From Holothuria scabra (lineage: Eukaryota > Echinodermata > Holothuroidea > Aspidochirotida > Holothuriidae), in assembly GCA_037179385.1 (NCBI GenBank), contig CM074187.1, positions 806,001 through 870,000 on the forward strand: DNA of 64,000 nt, written 5' to 3'. The stretch's first letter is position 1; the number at the start of each line of letters is the position of its first letter. Below the pieces are notes generated by a model. The model ran no database searches. It was not told the DNA's origin and saw only the letters and a program-made list of their open reading frames with translations. The translations under genes were made by a program, and so were the position numbers. Below are positions 24,749-38,145 of this stretch, piece after piece.

Positions 24749-26099
24749 CACTGTTAAAAAATTTCTCTGTAAATTTACATAATTTTTATGGCAAATTTTT
24801 TTCCAACCAAATAATGTTTTTTTTACAGCCAGACTGTAATCATGAAAAAAACATTAAGGGTTTGTTTTTTCTTTACAGTTTTTGCATGTAAATTAGTTTA
24901 CAAAAGTCTACTGTAAAATCGAATTACAGAATTGTTCTGTTTTGTTTACCTTAATTTTATGTGAATTTACAGCCTATTGTTTTCATTCCCGACGTTTTAA
25001 TATTTATTATAATATCACTTTTTTTAACTTTCATATGTTATTACGTAACATACACTTCACCATTACGTAGATCAGGTATTTACTTATCAACGTAATGTGT
25101 CGTTACGAAGTTGTTTTCAATCAAACCACATTGAGGGTGCTTTGTTGTCATATTGTTGTCAAGTAGACTGCTATCTCTAGGAACTTTGTAATTGGAAAGT
25201 CACATTTTTTGTACAATATAATAATTGTTTTTAAAATAAATATGACAAAGAATGCAAATACATTGGTTGCAAACATTTCCAGACAAGGTAAACAATAAGT
25301 TTATCACTTCCTGATTAAAAAACGCCAAAGAAGATATTATTCAAAGCAACAGCAATCCTTTTGTTAGGAAAATGCCTACAAAATAAGCTCCACCCATTTA
25401 TGCAAAATGAGATTTACGTCATAAAGTGGTAAATTTACAGACTCTTTCAAGTAAATTTGTGAAACGTTTTTAATTTGCTCCGATCAAGTGCATGAGCGCC
25501 TGTGGCGATGAATTGACATCAGTATACCAATTGTCGGTGCTCTGAAATTAGGGCCTTACAATTTCTTTTTACTTAAAAATATGTGACAAAACACCAGTTG
25601 TATGATATTTATAACTAAGAACGTAATAACTAAGTATGCTTTTATAATAAATGTAAGTTAATTTTCAAATAGGGCCATAAATTTGCCAGAAATGTTTTTT
25701 TTTTTAAACTGAAACTTCGCAGAACGATGCATGTTATATATTGAAAATTTTCTGGCTATTTCTTATTTGTTTGTTTGGGCTTATTTTTGTTTCTTTTTCA
25801 GCTTAAAAACAAGATGAATGTTTGTTAAATGACAGTATATTTATGTGAAATCAGAAAAATACAAAATACTGTTAAAATTTCTGTAAATTTACAGAAAAAG
25901 TTTTACAAAGCAGTAAAATTTGGTTAAAAAAGCAGACAGAAATGGTTTTTCAAATAAACAGAAAATACATGTTAAACAACCTTCTTTTATTGTAGCAATA
26001 CAAAGTGTCTGTAAAGATACAGAAAATCTCTATTAAAAATAAAATACAAAAAGTTTAAGTTAAAAAAAGTCTGTAAATTTACAGAAATTTTTAACAGTG
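24749..26099. mobile_element. TA-flanked 1.35-kb non-autonomous DNA transposon
   Basis: Terminal inverted repeats of about 30 bp, left CACTGTTAAAAAATTTC and right reverse-complemented CACTGTTAAAAATTTCTG, each continuing into TGTAAATTTACA. TA dinucleotides lie directly outside (24747-24748 and 26100-26101), as expected for Tc1/mariner-type insertion. The palindrome TGTAAATTTACA and close variants recur internally, mostly near the ends. No transposase is visible. Confidence 0.8.
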
Positions 26100-26659
26100 T
26101 AGCATCTGGCATGTTTCTACCTCATGTAGAGATTTTTGTCAATTCATGGGGATGCACAAAATCGTTCCAAAATCATACTTGGTGTGGTGGGCAAAATATT
26201 TGGGTCTATTATGGTTGGAAGGAATTTGCAAATCCATTGCTGCCAGTCCGACATTGGCCAGTGCAACCACCAAACCCATGTTGGGTCAATGCAGTCTCAT
26301 GGGTCGCAACCTTAACCACGTACTATTACCTCACAGGACCTCACTTAGCTCTTGGCTGAAGTGGACATACCCAGTGGCGTAAGAGACGGGGCAGGAGGAA
26401 GACTGACCCAAAATTCCGCAAAGTCTAAATTCGAACAAGAATTTGGGAAAAATTCGGGCAGGAATTTGGAAATAATTAGGACAGCCCTTTAATTTTGAAA
26501 AAATTAGATGGTTTTTCAGAAAATTCCTAAATGTGGCCAAAATCTCAAAAAGATATACCGGAAAAAGGAAAGAAACGTCATGAAAATATGTTTTTCATGA
26601 AAAACCAAGTCAAGATTCCAAAAAGTCGCTACACCTTCGGGCATACCCTTGTTAGGCTA

Positions 26660-26838
26660 TTTCAAACCCATGTTCTCTATTTTTGTTCCCACTTACAACA
26701 GATGAAATTGTTGAAGTTGCTTCTCATTGTCTAAGATCAAATAAAGCTGCTGGCTTTGACAATTTCAAACCATCTATTATGAGAAACGTGATACATTTAC
26801 TTCCAGTTCCATTAACACACATCTTTAATATAGCTCTA
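26660..26838 (+). pseudogene. Short LINE reverse-transcriptase fragment
   Basis: Encodes FPLTTDEIVEVASHCLRSNKAAGFDN and PVPLTHIFNIALS, the conserved block just before and at the start of the RT domain. It is cut at its right end by the element beginning at 26841. No matching continuation was recognised at 28841. Confidence 0.7.
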
Positions 26839-26840
26839 TC

Positions 26841-28840
26841 CAGGGGTGGCGCCAGGATTTGCCCGACAGGGGGCCAAGCTTCCCGACAGGGGGGCCAGCA
26901 TTTCGAGTTAGCTTCAGTGGGACGTGACTTGGTAGAATCTGAGGCGCGCGTAGCGCTCCGAAGTTTTTGGCCCTTTTTCAACAAATATTTAGAAATCTTG
27001 AGTTTTTTTTAGAAGAAAAAGTTTTTAAACAAAATTTGGCTTTTGTAAGGACCATTAAAAACTGGTTGGGTGTTTATTGAAGAATCTGTTCTTCATATGG
27101 GTAAAATCAAAAATGAAAAATTTTCCCGAAAAATTTTTCCCTTTTTGAACGAAGATTTGAAATTAACAGCTTATCATATTGGGGAAGTTTTAGAATTTTA
27201 TGAAAAAAAAAAAAGTTTTGGGGGTAAGGTTACAATGAAAAATTTGGACTTTCTATTCATTGATATGCGTGGCAAGAGCAACTGTCGGAGTAATAAAGAG
27301 CGTTAATTATGAGAAAAGTCAAGTAGGAAGTGATCTGTAGTTTTGTTGGGGTTTCTGAATAACATCATGGAGACTGAGGCCTCGAAATTTTCCTTGCGGA
27401 AAAAGTTTGGCTTCCCATATATTTCAAGTTTTATATTTTGTATATTGACATATGCTTAGGGGAGTGTTCCAATTTGGTAGGAAACAGAATAGTCTATTTT
27501 GTCTGAAATGTGTAATCCTGCCCGAGAACTAACTAGAAATGCACAGAAATTTTTGAAAAATTGAAAACCCCAGACAGCTGGAAATGGCATTTTCCAGGCT
27601 CGTAACCAGAAACAAAGCAGTCTTTATTTTAAGTTTTTTTCGCTATAAAAATTTCACTTCATATTGCCTTCAAAAGAAGAATAATTTGCAAGCATGAATT
27701 GTTCTGTTGAGTAATCTGTTCGACCAAAACACTATCAAAGCGGAGCGTAGAGAAAATTGAAAAAAATCTAACCCTCATACAGCCGGAAATTGCTTTTCCC
27801 AGACTTGTAACTAGAAATGAAGCAGTTTATGAAAGTTTCACTTCAATAGAAAAAAAACCAACTTGCTATGTAAAATAACCAGATAAAAGGTAACGCTATA
27901 TGGTCTTGTCTTTTTCTCGGGGAAAAACTGTGCAACCGAATTAAAAACATATCAATTTTTGGACTCTATTGAGACTCCTCGCTGTATTCAATTGCGAGGA
28001 CCATTAAATTTATGAAATTTTTTATGTGACTATTCGAAATCCCGACAATAAATGATTTTACTTCCGACGTCTTTGAAAATTTGTCACGTTACAACAAGGT
28101 GGCTTCAAATGAGTTTTCAGTCAGACTTATCAGGACAGGACACATTCCCACACTTCTGTTAATTATTATGTATAACTGAAAATGGCCTGTCCGATTATCA
28201 TTACTGTTGCTCGAATTCGGCTGTCGGGGCAGGACAGATGGCAAACCATTTGGGCACTGCATGCACCTGAACAACTTCTCGTCCGTTTGTAAGGAAAACT
28301 AGTAAAACAAATTCAAAAAGTTCGTCCGGGGACTAACGTTTATCGGGCTTACATCTTTAATCGTGGGCCTTTAGATGAAGGCTCCCCGACGAAACTGGAT
28401 CTTTTCAACGACAGGGGAAGGGCAGCCTTCCCCGACAGGAGTATTGCCCCTGGTTCCACGCGAGTGCCAGCCTTGGTTACATCTGCACGTGGAATTTCCA
28501 GCTCCCTGATCTGCAACACAAGTCTTGGTTATGGGTGACCTTGCGCTCACAGATTTAAGATGGGACAAGGTAAATGTAATGCATTTTAACAAAGCTATGA
28601 AGTATGAACAGTAATTGAAAATCGATTCCGATAGGTATTAAATTAGTGTTATAAAAGAAAAAATGATGTTCAAGATCACCCTTCTAGTAAATTCAGTCGG
28701 TGCGGTTTTTTTCATATTTTTTTTTTAGGCCTCCCCGACGAAATCGCCGACCTTCCCCGACGGGGGGGGGGGGGGGCAGTGGCCCCCGACGAGGGGGGGG
28801 GGGTGGGCATGGCCCCCGGCCCCCGCTGGCGTCACCCCTG
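26841..28840. mobile_element. Non-autonomous hAT-like element, 2.0 kb
   Basis: Ends are CAGGGGTGGCGCCAGG on the left and, reverse-complemented, CAGGGGTGACGCCAGCGG on the right. Interior subterminal blocks repeat CCCGACAGGGGG / CCCCGACGAGGGG, and long poly-G tracts lie close to the right end (about 28762-28776 and 28793-28802). Flanking 8-mers match only partly, so the insertion may be old or a chimera. No transposase frame is present. Confidence 0.65.
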
Positions 28841-30940
28841 GCATAAACTAATGCGTAATTGTCAAGGATATAGTTCGTAATTGTATCGAAATTTTAGCTC
28901 AGTAGTGGCGGGTGCCCAGAAGCGTATGATAGCGCTACCAGCACCAATAGCAGTACTGAATCAGTACTGTTATTGGTGCTGGTAGCGCTATACCAATGCT
29001 TCTGTGTGGCCGGTTTAGGTTTACAGGCTCATTCGACCACTGGTCATATCAGTTAATATGATTCGAAAAATTATGATTTCAATTTATTTCCAACGGTGTG
29101 CAGCTCCTTGACACAAAAAAAGTCCAGAACAAATTTATGTTTGATATTTTGAAGAGGAACATATTCTAGGCCTAGCTTCCTGGGGAAATTTTACTCATTT
29201 GCCATGTTTGGTTCTCGAGATATTAGAATTGAAGTTGAAATATTTTCTACAAAGAGTGAACTTGCAACAAGTAGACGTGATGTCATGTATTCACATTGAT
29301 GGAGATTTTTTAGTTGTTTTTCTCTAAAATTTAACACCATATTTATACAATTTAAGTATGATGTATTGTAACCATAAGTAGATCATGAGTAAGGGCAAGC
29401 TAGCCTCCCTAATCAATTCAAGATCAAACAGCAGGATCAAAAATAAATAAAAAACAAAACAAACCATCGACCATCAATATGAATGCATGACGTAGCACCT
29501 GCTTGGTTCAAGTTTACCTTTTGTAGAAAATGTGTCAACTTCAGTTGCTAATATCTCAAGAGCAGAACATAAGGAATGAAAACTTCACCAGAGTGCTTAG
29601 AATATGTTCGTCTTTAACAAATTAAACAAAAATTTGGTTCTGGTCTATTCTTTTTAATGGAGATTTTACTTTGCGACAAAGAAAATGATAAAATGTCACA
29701 TCTTCCTGTAAAGAAGCTAGTACATTTTATCTGGTAATTTTCTGATCATTTCGCAATTTGATTTTCTTTTTATTAATATGAAGATTTAATTGCAAAGGAA
29801 AACTCAAAATAACGACTGCTTATATTCTACTTACAAGCCTGGCAAATGCAATTTCCGGCTATCTGATTTTTTCAAAATTTTCTGTACGCTCCGCGCCAAC
29901 TGATCGTGGCGCTCCGCTTAGATCGTCTTTCGGGCAGTCAGTCACCACTTCTCATGCCCCCCCCCCCCCAATTTTTTTGCACGACATCTCCTGATACTAT
30001 TTGAGACGTTTTATTCTCAAGTTGAGTTTGCTCCCCAAACAAATTTCCTTATATCCGCCCTTGCCGGATGCACCTCCACACCCTTCCCCCTACGGCCATG
30101 ATTTCACAGGGGATTGTGCGTGGACAGAGCGACCATCTATGACATTCCTTGTTTGCTGACGGAATAATAATAAAGTTCATAGCGTGGGTGTATGCCTAAA
30201 AGTCTTTTACTTTTAGCTAAGATGATGATGGGGAACATCCATGTGTGTATGAAGTTCCTTGAACCAGGGGGTTACAACAGAGAGTAATAAGTCCAACTTG
30301 CCCCAGCTGCAAAATCCGGTTTTGCAGGAGAATTTCAGTGATACGTATGGTCATTTAAAATTCGGCGCATTCCATCAAAATAGATAGTGGATGGTAATAA
30401 GTTCGAAGGCTGTTCAGATGGTGAATTGCGCTTAGCTAGATTACAAAATTCATCACGTCAAAATTTCCTCACTAACATTATACTGCAGTTTAACTTTGCC
30501 GTCCTTCCTATATACGTACCCAGTCTGCCAGTATTGCTTGTAAAGGTGACGGTACAGTGACGGATCCAGGATTTGCCAAGGGGGGGGGGGGGGCAGGGAG
30601 AGCGCCATCAAGACTATGGAGCGCTACCATCGGTTGAAGCGGCAAGTTTACCTGTTTACAAACCCTCCAGATGGCCGGAAATGGCACTCTTCACGTGTTC
30701 TAAGCTGCATTCACCAAGCCTTGAACTTATGCATCGCATGTCTGCAATTTCCTAATTTGTGAGAAATAATGTAAAATAATATACCACCCTGCTTCAGCCA
30801 GTAGTGTTTCCCTCCCCTTTGAGAAATTTTTGAACACTTAAAGACCCTTAGATGCAATCTGGTGCTTAAATTTATCATCTTTGGAAGTCAATTTGTTGTA
30901 CATTTCAGGTGTGTAAATGGGCAATACGTATAGGTGTATC
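28841..30940. other. Intergenic, repeat-derived, no gene
   Basis: Contains an 88-bp hairpin (28917-29004), an AT-rich stretch, a GCTCCGCGCCAACTGATCGTGGCG segment near 29890-29930 of the type shared by many elements in this window, a C-run near 29958, and near 30558 a CAGTGACGGATCCAGGATTTGCC-like transposon end followed by a G-run. No coding region is supported. Confidence 0.6.
28917..29004. repeat. Near-perfect 88-bp inverted repeat (hairpin)
   Basis: The inner arms CAGTACTGA (28951-28959) and TCAGTACTG (28961-28969) are separated by one base. Pairing continues outward through TAGCGCTACCAGCACCAATA with one mismatch, then less perfectly to CAGAAGC at both ends. The loop is essentially zero, so it would form a cruciform in DNA or a rod in RNA. 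Confidence 0.9.
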
Positions 30941-33900
30941 TTATATATATATATAGACTTAATATAGCGCACGATGTGACATAGTCATTCACGTGCACTT
31001 TACAAGTAATAAATGAGAGATAATACTATAGGTTGAAAAGGTAAGTCTTTAGTCCAGCTTTAAATTTTGAGGTATTCGAGGCAACTTCTGAGAGAGAAAG
31101 GAAGGGAATTCCAGAGTCTAGGACCTGCAACCATAAAGGCACGGTCACCATACGACTTGGAAGTGGTGCGTGGAACTACCAATCGTAATGTGTCAGTGTT
31201 AGATCTGAGATTGTGAGTGGCATTAAATTCTTTTATCAGCATGTCATTGAGATATTTTGGCCCTTGATTATTTAGGCATTTGTAGACTATTAACATCAAT
31301 TTAAACTTTATTCTTTTATCAACTGTGAGCCAGTGCTCGGATGAAATGTAGGAGGAAACAGGATCATATTTTTTAAGGTTATGCAAGCAACGAACTGCCA
31401 TGTTTTGCACTATCTGTAATTTACTTATGTGTACCTTGGGAACACCAATTAAAAGACTGTTTCCATAGTCAAGACATGATGTCACAAAAGCATGCAATAC
31501 ACTCCGAGTGGGTTCTATAGAAAGATACTTCCTAATAGAACGAATGGCTTGCAGATGCATCATAGCTTTTTGACATTGCTTGGTAATATGTAGCTGCATG
31601 TCAAGGTGCTCATCAAACCACACCCCTAAGTTCCTCACATACGGGACTTTTTGCACCACACACTCTCCTACTCGGATTGAATTCACTTGTACTTTGGCTA
31701 AACTGGATTTGGAGCCAATCAGCATAAATTCAGTCTTTGAATCATTTATTTTTAGTTTATTTGACAACATCCAAGCTCTCAAATCCCTCACACAGTTTTC
31801 AATATCAGCAACTGCTTTCCATTGGTTTGTGTCTTGACTGGGGTTAAAAGCTAAGTAAAGTTGGGTGTCATCAGCATACACATGAACTTGGGGTAAATGC
31901 TTCTGCATAACAGCAAATAATTGGCTGGCATACAACAAAAAAGCCACGGGACCGTAGCAGCTTCCCTGGGGCACACCATAATGGAGTGGTCGCGATTCAG
32001 ACATAACACCTGACTGAAGTTGCACACGCTGAGTACGATTCCTAAGATAAGAACTCACCCAGGCAAGTACATCACCAGTGATGCCATAATCTTTTTCAAG
32101 TACCATCTCCAGTATTGAATGATCTATGGTATCAAAGGCAGCGCTTAAATCTAGGAGAACTAGAAGTGTGACTTGCTTTTTGTCCATAGACATCAGGATG
32201 TCCGAGGTAACTTTGAGCAACGCAGTCTCCGTCGAATGATACAGCCGATACGCTGACTGGAGATCTGGAAAAACATCCATTTGGTGAATGTGCTCAAGTT
32301 GTTGGGCAAGAGCAGCTTTCTCAATCACTTTGCTCAAAAATGGGATATTACTAACGGGGCGATAGTTGCTGAAAACTGGATCCAAACCGGTCTTTTTTAG
32401 CATAGGTTTCACTAGTGCTTCTTTCCAAATTTTGGGAAAAGTGTGGTGTAAAAGTAAAAGAGTGACAAGTAGCGTTACTAAAATCACTGATTAATTTTGA
32501 AATTTCTGATTCGGTAACAGGACGGAAATTGTCCAAATTAACTTCAATATTTGGATGACTTATATCTGGTATGTTAATCTCTTGGACCTCATCTAAACTT
32601 ACACGGATCTTTTCAATTTTCTCTGAGAAAAATGCAACAAAATCATTTGCCAAAACTTTTTCATTTTCTGCTTCAGGTAGTGGCATCTGACATTTACCTT
32701 TCCTCAACTCACTTACTATCTTGAATAAAAGTTTTTGGTCACCCTTAGAGTCACATATTATTGTGTTATAATATCTTTCCTTTGCCTCACGGATACTACG
32801 CTGGTAATCAGTTTGACTCGTTTTCAAACTGAGTTTATTTTCGATACTTGGATGTTTACGGAAAATTTTTTCTTTCCGGCGCTTCTCTCGTTTTCTCCTC
32901 CTCAGGTCATCATCAAACCAAGGTACCACAGGTCGAGTGATGATATCCTTAGTTTTTTCAGGGGCAAAATCATCAAGAATCCGAGATAGTACAGAGTCAT
33001 ACTGCTGAGCAGCCTCATTCGGGTGTAATCCAATAACACTGAGTTCCTGTGCTATCTTTTGCTTAAATTTTACCATGTCGATATCTTTCAACTTTCTGAA
33101 ACGGACAGTTTCCCGGTGAACTTCTGGTTTAGGTACACGCACCGTGAACTGTAGCATATAGTGGTCCGATATAATAGTGTCACACACCGGCTCATCTATG
33201 ACGAGTTCGTCACAAGCACGTGAAATTACAAGGTCAAGCATGTGTCCGCCGATGTGGGTTGGGCTGCGCACATGTTGAATCAAGCCAAGTGAATCCAGTA
33301 AAATCTTTAGTTGGCTAGTTTCTCTACAGTTTTTGTTCTCAAAATGAACATTGAAATCTCCGACGATAAGCAACTTTTGATTGGTAATCAATATTTGCTC
33401 AAGATGATCAGTCAATTCCTGCAAAAATACTCCAAAACCAACAGGGTGTTCATGAGAATATGGAGGGCGGTATATTACGACAACACAGAAGGTGTCGTTA
33501 ACGATGGTAACGTTCCATCTCGAATATTCATACGACTGTTTTTCACCTGCCTCTTCTTTCTTAACCTGAATATGAGACCTGTACTGCAGTCCAGTGCCAC
33601 CGCCAGTTTGACGTGATGTACGTGCATGAAAGTTAAATTTGAGTATGATGAGACGACATGGCAGCTTGTGACACACTATCATCTTGGTGAATCCAAGTTT
33701 CAGTGAAAGCGCAACAATCCACTTTGCTGGATAAAACATGCCCAACAATAGTATCAACCATATTTTTGACAGATCTCGCATTTATTAGTCCAAACCTGGC
33801 GAATTTTTTACACGCACCAAGAAAGTCGCGCTTTATTGTCACGTTTGTGAGTATAGAACCTGCGGCTCTCCTGTAATTAAGTTTGCAATCAAGCACTTGG

Positions 33901-34292
33901 GCAGGTCTAGTTGATATCCTTGTCGGTATATGGAAATCTCGGTGTTCGGTTTTGGTGTGAGACCCAGACCGTACACCGCGATATCGTAGTAATCCATTTC
34001 TTTTCAGTACACTGAGCAAAGAGTTATCAGGTCTAGTATTTAAAACCCTTGATCTATACCTGAGTAGCTGAGATCTGCTATACGCTTTATTGTCCACTTG
34101 CATAGTCATGGCAACAATTGCAGAAAAGCACACATTCAAGATCAGCCAAGCGTTCATTCCGACGATCATGGCAGTACAAACAGTAAAATCACGAAAAGCA
34201 ACGGGGAAAAAGGAGTTCTTAATTCGCGGAACAAGTACAAGTGTAGATTTTGTACCTCCACAGAACAGTCTAAGAACAGTCAACGAAAACAT
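30941..34292 (-). pseudogene. Near-full-length non-LTR retrotransposon (endonuclease + reverse transcriptase), frame-broken
   Basis: Minus-strand LINE of the CR1/L2-like type. The first frame (34292-33633) ends with the start of the apurinic endonuclease, LINARSVKNMVDT and FTETWIHQDD. After a frameshift the second (33781-32351) continues with GGGTGLQ, VVVIYRPPYS, GDFNVHFENK, SPTHIGGHMLDLVIS and ISDHYMLQF, completing the endonuclease, plus the connecting region. A second frameshift or deletion near 32470 leads to the RT frame (32487-31060): SNYRPVSNIPFLSKVIEKA, LLDLSAAFDTIDHSIL, YGVPQGSCYGPV and the catalytic YADD in VYADDTQLYLAF, ending GDRAFMVAGPRLWNSLP. Some residues normally between the connector and the HHTFPKIWKEA block are missing. 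The 3' end has TATAGCGC-like sequence and a (TA)n tail at about 30941-30956. No RNA-binding ORF1 was recognised. Confidence 0.92.
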
Positions 34293-34610
34293 TCGATAAC
34301 ATAGTTACAAAAATAAACGAATACCTTGCGATACCAATGAAAAGCATCAAGCATCTTTTTAGAATTCGCTTTGTGACCGGGGCGGTGACTAGGTTTACCA
34401 TACATTTTACTGGAAAGGAGAACACACATGAACCACCGTCCGGGGGAGAGGTCTATAAGAACGGGTGTCTTCCCTCCCCCTTTGGATTTTTTCGGTTTTC
34501 AAGGGTGTCTAGATGCAAACTAATGCAATATTTGCTGCTTTAACCAGAATTTCTGTAAGTCAGGTTCTAAAAAGCCTTTAAAAAGAGTCAGTTTACTTTA
34601 AATATAACAT

Positions 34611-34690
34611 GAATTGGCTCAGTGCTCTTCATAGCTGCGGACTTGGAGTCGTTAGGTTATGAGTTGGAACCTCGGTAAATCTGAAACTTC
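34611..34690 (+). repeat. tRNA-like SINE head (candidate)
   Basis: Box A-like TGGCTCAGTGCT (34615-34626) is followed about 45 bp later by box B-like GAGTTGGAACCTC (34661-34673), with GCGGACTTGGAGTCGTTAGG between them, the layout of a tRNA-derived promoter with a variable loop. A single box B change (TTGG for TTCG) suggests an old copy. No tail was identified. Confidence 0.5.
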
Positions 34691-37600
34691 TCCGTTCTGC
34701 TGTTGGCCACAAAGGCCGAATTTACTATTTGGATACCTCGGCACAAATAATTTGGGGGCCCAGACTATAGTATTCCTTACAACTTCTAGTGGCAAAAGTC
34801 ACGAAAGGAGGACAAAGTTTGTGGTCACTTCCACCCACCCGACCCACTCGAAATGAATTTCATAGACAGCGGTGGATCCCGGATTTTCACTAGGGTGGGG
34901 CTGGAAATTGTGGGAGTCTATCAAAGGGGAGTGCCCATTGGTTGGGGCGGTGCGTACAGGATTTTTTTCATAACACCCTGCCTAAAACTTCACGTCACGA
35001 TGTTGGGATTCCCAGAGACTGAGAGAGAAAACAAATATAATTGTGGCGCGTATTTGCTACCGGCGACTTTGGGAAACGTTTGACATACCTCGTGTGGTGC
35101 GTGAAGCCCCCTTCTCGGAACACGGGGCTGTCAGACCGTGCTGTTTGGTAACGAAGGTAACAGACGAAGTATTAATTGTTCAAAAGTAGGTAGTCCGCCG
35201 GATATGCACTTGGCCGTCACCACAGGTGAAGTATAGTACAACTTGCAAACGTTGGATGAGAGTACGAGGGCATCTATAGTCCTTGCACTTGTCTATATAG
35301 TAATGCGAGTTATCATACTGTTATCATTATCCACTACTCACAGCGGCAGTATATTATACCTGGTCAGGACAATACGACCTGAAAACTTTTCAAAATATTT
35401 AGTCAGCAAGCAAATTTGGGGAAAAACCTGCAGATTCCGTGAAAAATACATGAAATCCTGACATTTTTTGCAACTTCACAAATTCCTCCACGTACCATCA
35501 TAGAGCCGGATGTCTGGTAACCTAGATAAAATTGCTCTTTTTGGAAAATTTTTGAAGTATGTATACTGCTACTTTATAAAATGGTCAAGAAACAATACCA
35601 AGTTTTACAAATGCGCGCGAAGCGCGCTGAAATTTTGCATTACATGCGACATTTCCATGAGAAAACTTGCGTTCTGGCTATGCATGGAGACAGTTTCAAT
35701 TCCCCATCACAACCGATTTCCAAATCACAATACAGGTCTTGTAGCTAATTATTCCCACAAAAGTTTGAACTTATACTGTTGTTTCTCCAGTGGTTGTTAT
35801 CAGAAAGTACAAGTATTAACTTAAGGACAAAATTGAGGAAACGTCTAAAGTACACCAGGCATGCTAAAATTTTGGTAGTTTCAGAACCATTTGTAATAGG
35901 TTATAATGAAAATTATTCCAGTGCCTGAAAATTGTCTTCATATTTCCCCGAATTTTCACTGGAAAATTTTAGAGGACTGCAGTCTGTCCCTGCACCCTAC
36001 GTTTACGTTGTTTATTACTTAAGAGAGATTTTTTAGGGTTAGCAAATAAATCTTAACACTGTGCAACAATCAACATCATGTTTTCATAGGCGATGAAATA
36101 TTTCAGAGACCATCAAATTTTGGGGAGGTATATGGAGAAGGGTAAAAGATATTAAAACTGTTCCTGCTGATTCTTTGGGGGTGTTTTATTCTTTAATTGT
36201 CATGTTAAAACAGCTCTACTAGCGTCATGTCACCGTAACAGAAAGAGGAGCTAAAGTCTAGAATTACAAGTTTATTTTTGATGTTTCTTCGTTTATAAGA
36301 TAAAGAAATGTTGAAATATACTCACTGACTCTAACACCTCACATTTGTCATATTAAAAAGGGCCTTGTCACTGTTTTAGGTTTTTCATCTTTATTATTTT
36401 CTTTAATGACGTTGGAAAAGTTTCATCATTTTTGGAAGGGACCCTGACCCCCTTTAAATCCGCCTTGCGGTAGTGCTCATTGATCATTACCTCCAATCGG
36501 ATCTCTGTTGAGGCAAAAGGGATATTGATGTGAAAATGTCATTTAATCAACGGTCAACGGTCGAATTGTGTTAGGAAGATGGTGTTAATTCGGAGACGAA
36601 AAGGATTTTACTTTAAGCTATACACGCTGTCTCCTGGGGCCCACTTGAGAGCCTTAGAGTTAAACCAATCAATTTCATACCGTATTTCTAACATCTCATA
36701 GTCTTTCCCAAGTTGGACTCGGGTCCCAACAAGTGGGACTCGATCAAAATGTGTCAGAGACAAATTTCGGAAAGAGTGGGGCTGAACTTCCGAAGCACTA
36801 TCAAAGCAAAGTGGCACCGTGGGTTGTAGTCTTGGTCAAGACGTTATTACACCTTTCCAACCAGAACTCAATAATGTATTATAACTAATATTAGGGTCTT
36901 GAACAAGACTACGTGGGTTGCCGCGGAGCGTAAGAGTTTTTTTTTCGAAAAATATCAGTCCCCGGCCTCAGACCGTCAGCCGGAAATGACATTTCCCAGA
37001 CTTGTTTGTAATATCTAGACAGTTTTTTTTTTTTTGAGTAGTTTTGCAAAGAAGTTTATACTCCATAAATTATAAATTGTATCATTCCCATTGTACGAAA
37101 TTGAAATGGGTGGGAAATAAGTTTGTTTACGTTTTCAAACAAACTAGTTAATAGCCACTTACAACAGTCACAAGATTAGGTTAAAAATAAGCGACGGACC
37201 TTAGTTCGAGGTGTCTTCAATAACACTGCAAAAACTTCCTTCCTCAATACCAATTGATGGCGGCAGATAGGCAATGCATAGAGTAACGGCTTGCTATCTG
37301 TTTATCTAGATCAGTGTAAATATTTTTTATTTTTAGGTGTTTATGCATAGGCGTCTGAAGCGGGTGGGGGGGGGGGGGCTGGGGAAGACGTCCCTCAGTG
37401 AATAATGAGGGGTGGAAGCATTTTGCCAAATTCGCGCGCGGCAAAATGCAATTTAAAGTGCATAACTTCTAGCTCATAAATCAGTTCGGTAAACTTTTCC
37501 GAGCTCTGGAAATGACAAAGTCGGATATTTAACATGTGTAACACCACATCATCAAGAGACAGCAGCAACTATATTAGTATTTTTGTGAACTGTCTTCCAC

Positions 37601-37975
37601 AGAAATTCAAATATTCTTCGATGAAAGCTTTTGATTTTGATTTTTTTGTCTAAAAGGGACAACAAAGTTTGGGAAACTTTTGAAATGTCATCGGAGAGTG
37701 TCAGTTCGCAGGCCTTAGAAAACATATGTGGCAACAACGATTCAGTCTTCGTGCATCTAGCTTCTCCGGGAAGCAGTTTATAGTTTGGTTTCGACGAATG
37801 GCTCTTTGCCAGAGAGTCGGGACGACTTTAGTAACTAAGCAATCATTCTCAGATTTGCCACCAATATATGAAGAAAGCGCAGATTCTTCAGTAATCCCCC
37901 AACTCTTTAAATTTTCTCACAGAAAACCCCAAATCCAAAGTTTTCTGCAATACAAGCTCCATATCTTTTTTTAAG

Positions 37976-38145
37976 AGTCCCCTCGACTCTCTGGCGAAGA
38001 GCCAAGGGGCGAAAACCAAACATTTACTCCCGGAGGAGTTCTGCTCCCTAACGCAGCTAAACGTCCCAAATGGACAATTAGGCCCTCTAAAGGGCAAACA
38101 TGTGTGGTCCTGCTCTAGACTGGCTGAATAGAACAGAAGCCACAC
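37976..38145 (-). repeat. Dispersed repeat block shared with 56.98-57.12 kb
   Basis: Read on the minus strand it contains TCTATTCAGCCAGTCTAGAG, CAGGACCAC, GGAGCAGAACTCCTCCGGGA and GGCTCTTCGCC in the same order as the plus-strand block inside the transposon at 56294-58015. It probably marks a related, more degraded element here. A further partial match lies near 37790-37830. Confidence 0.7.
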
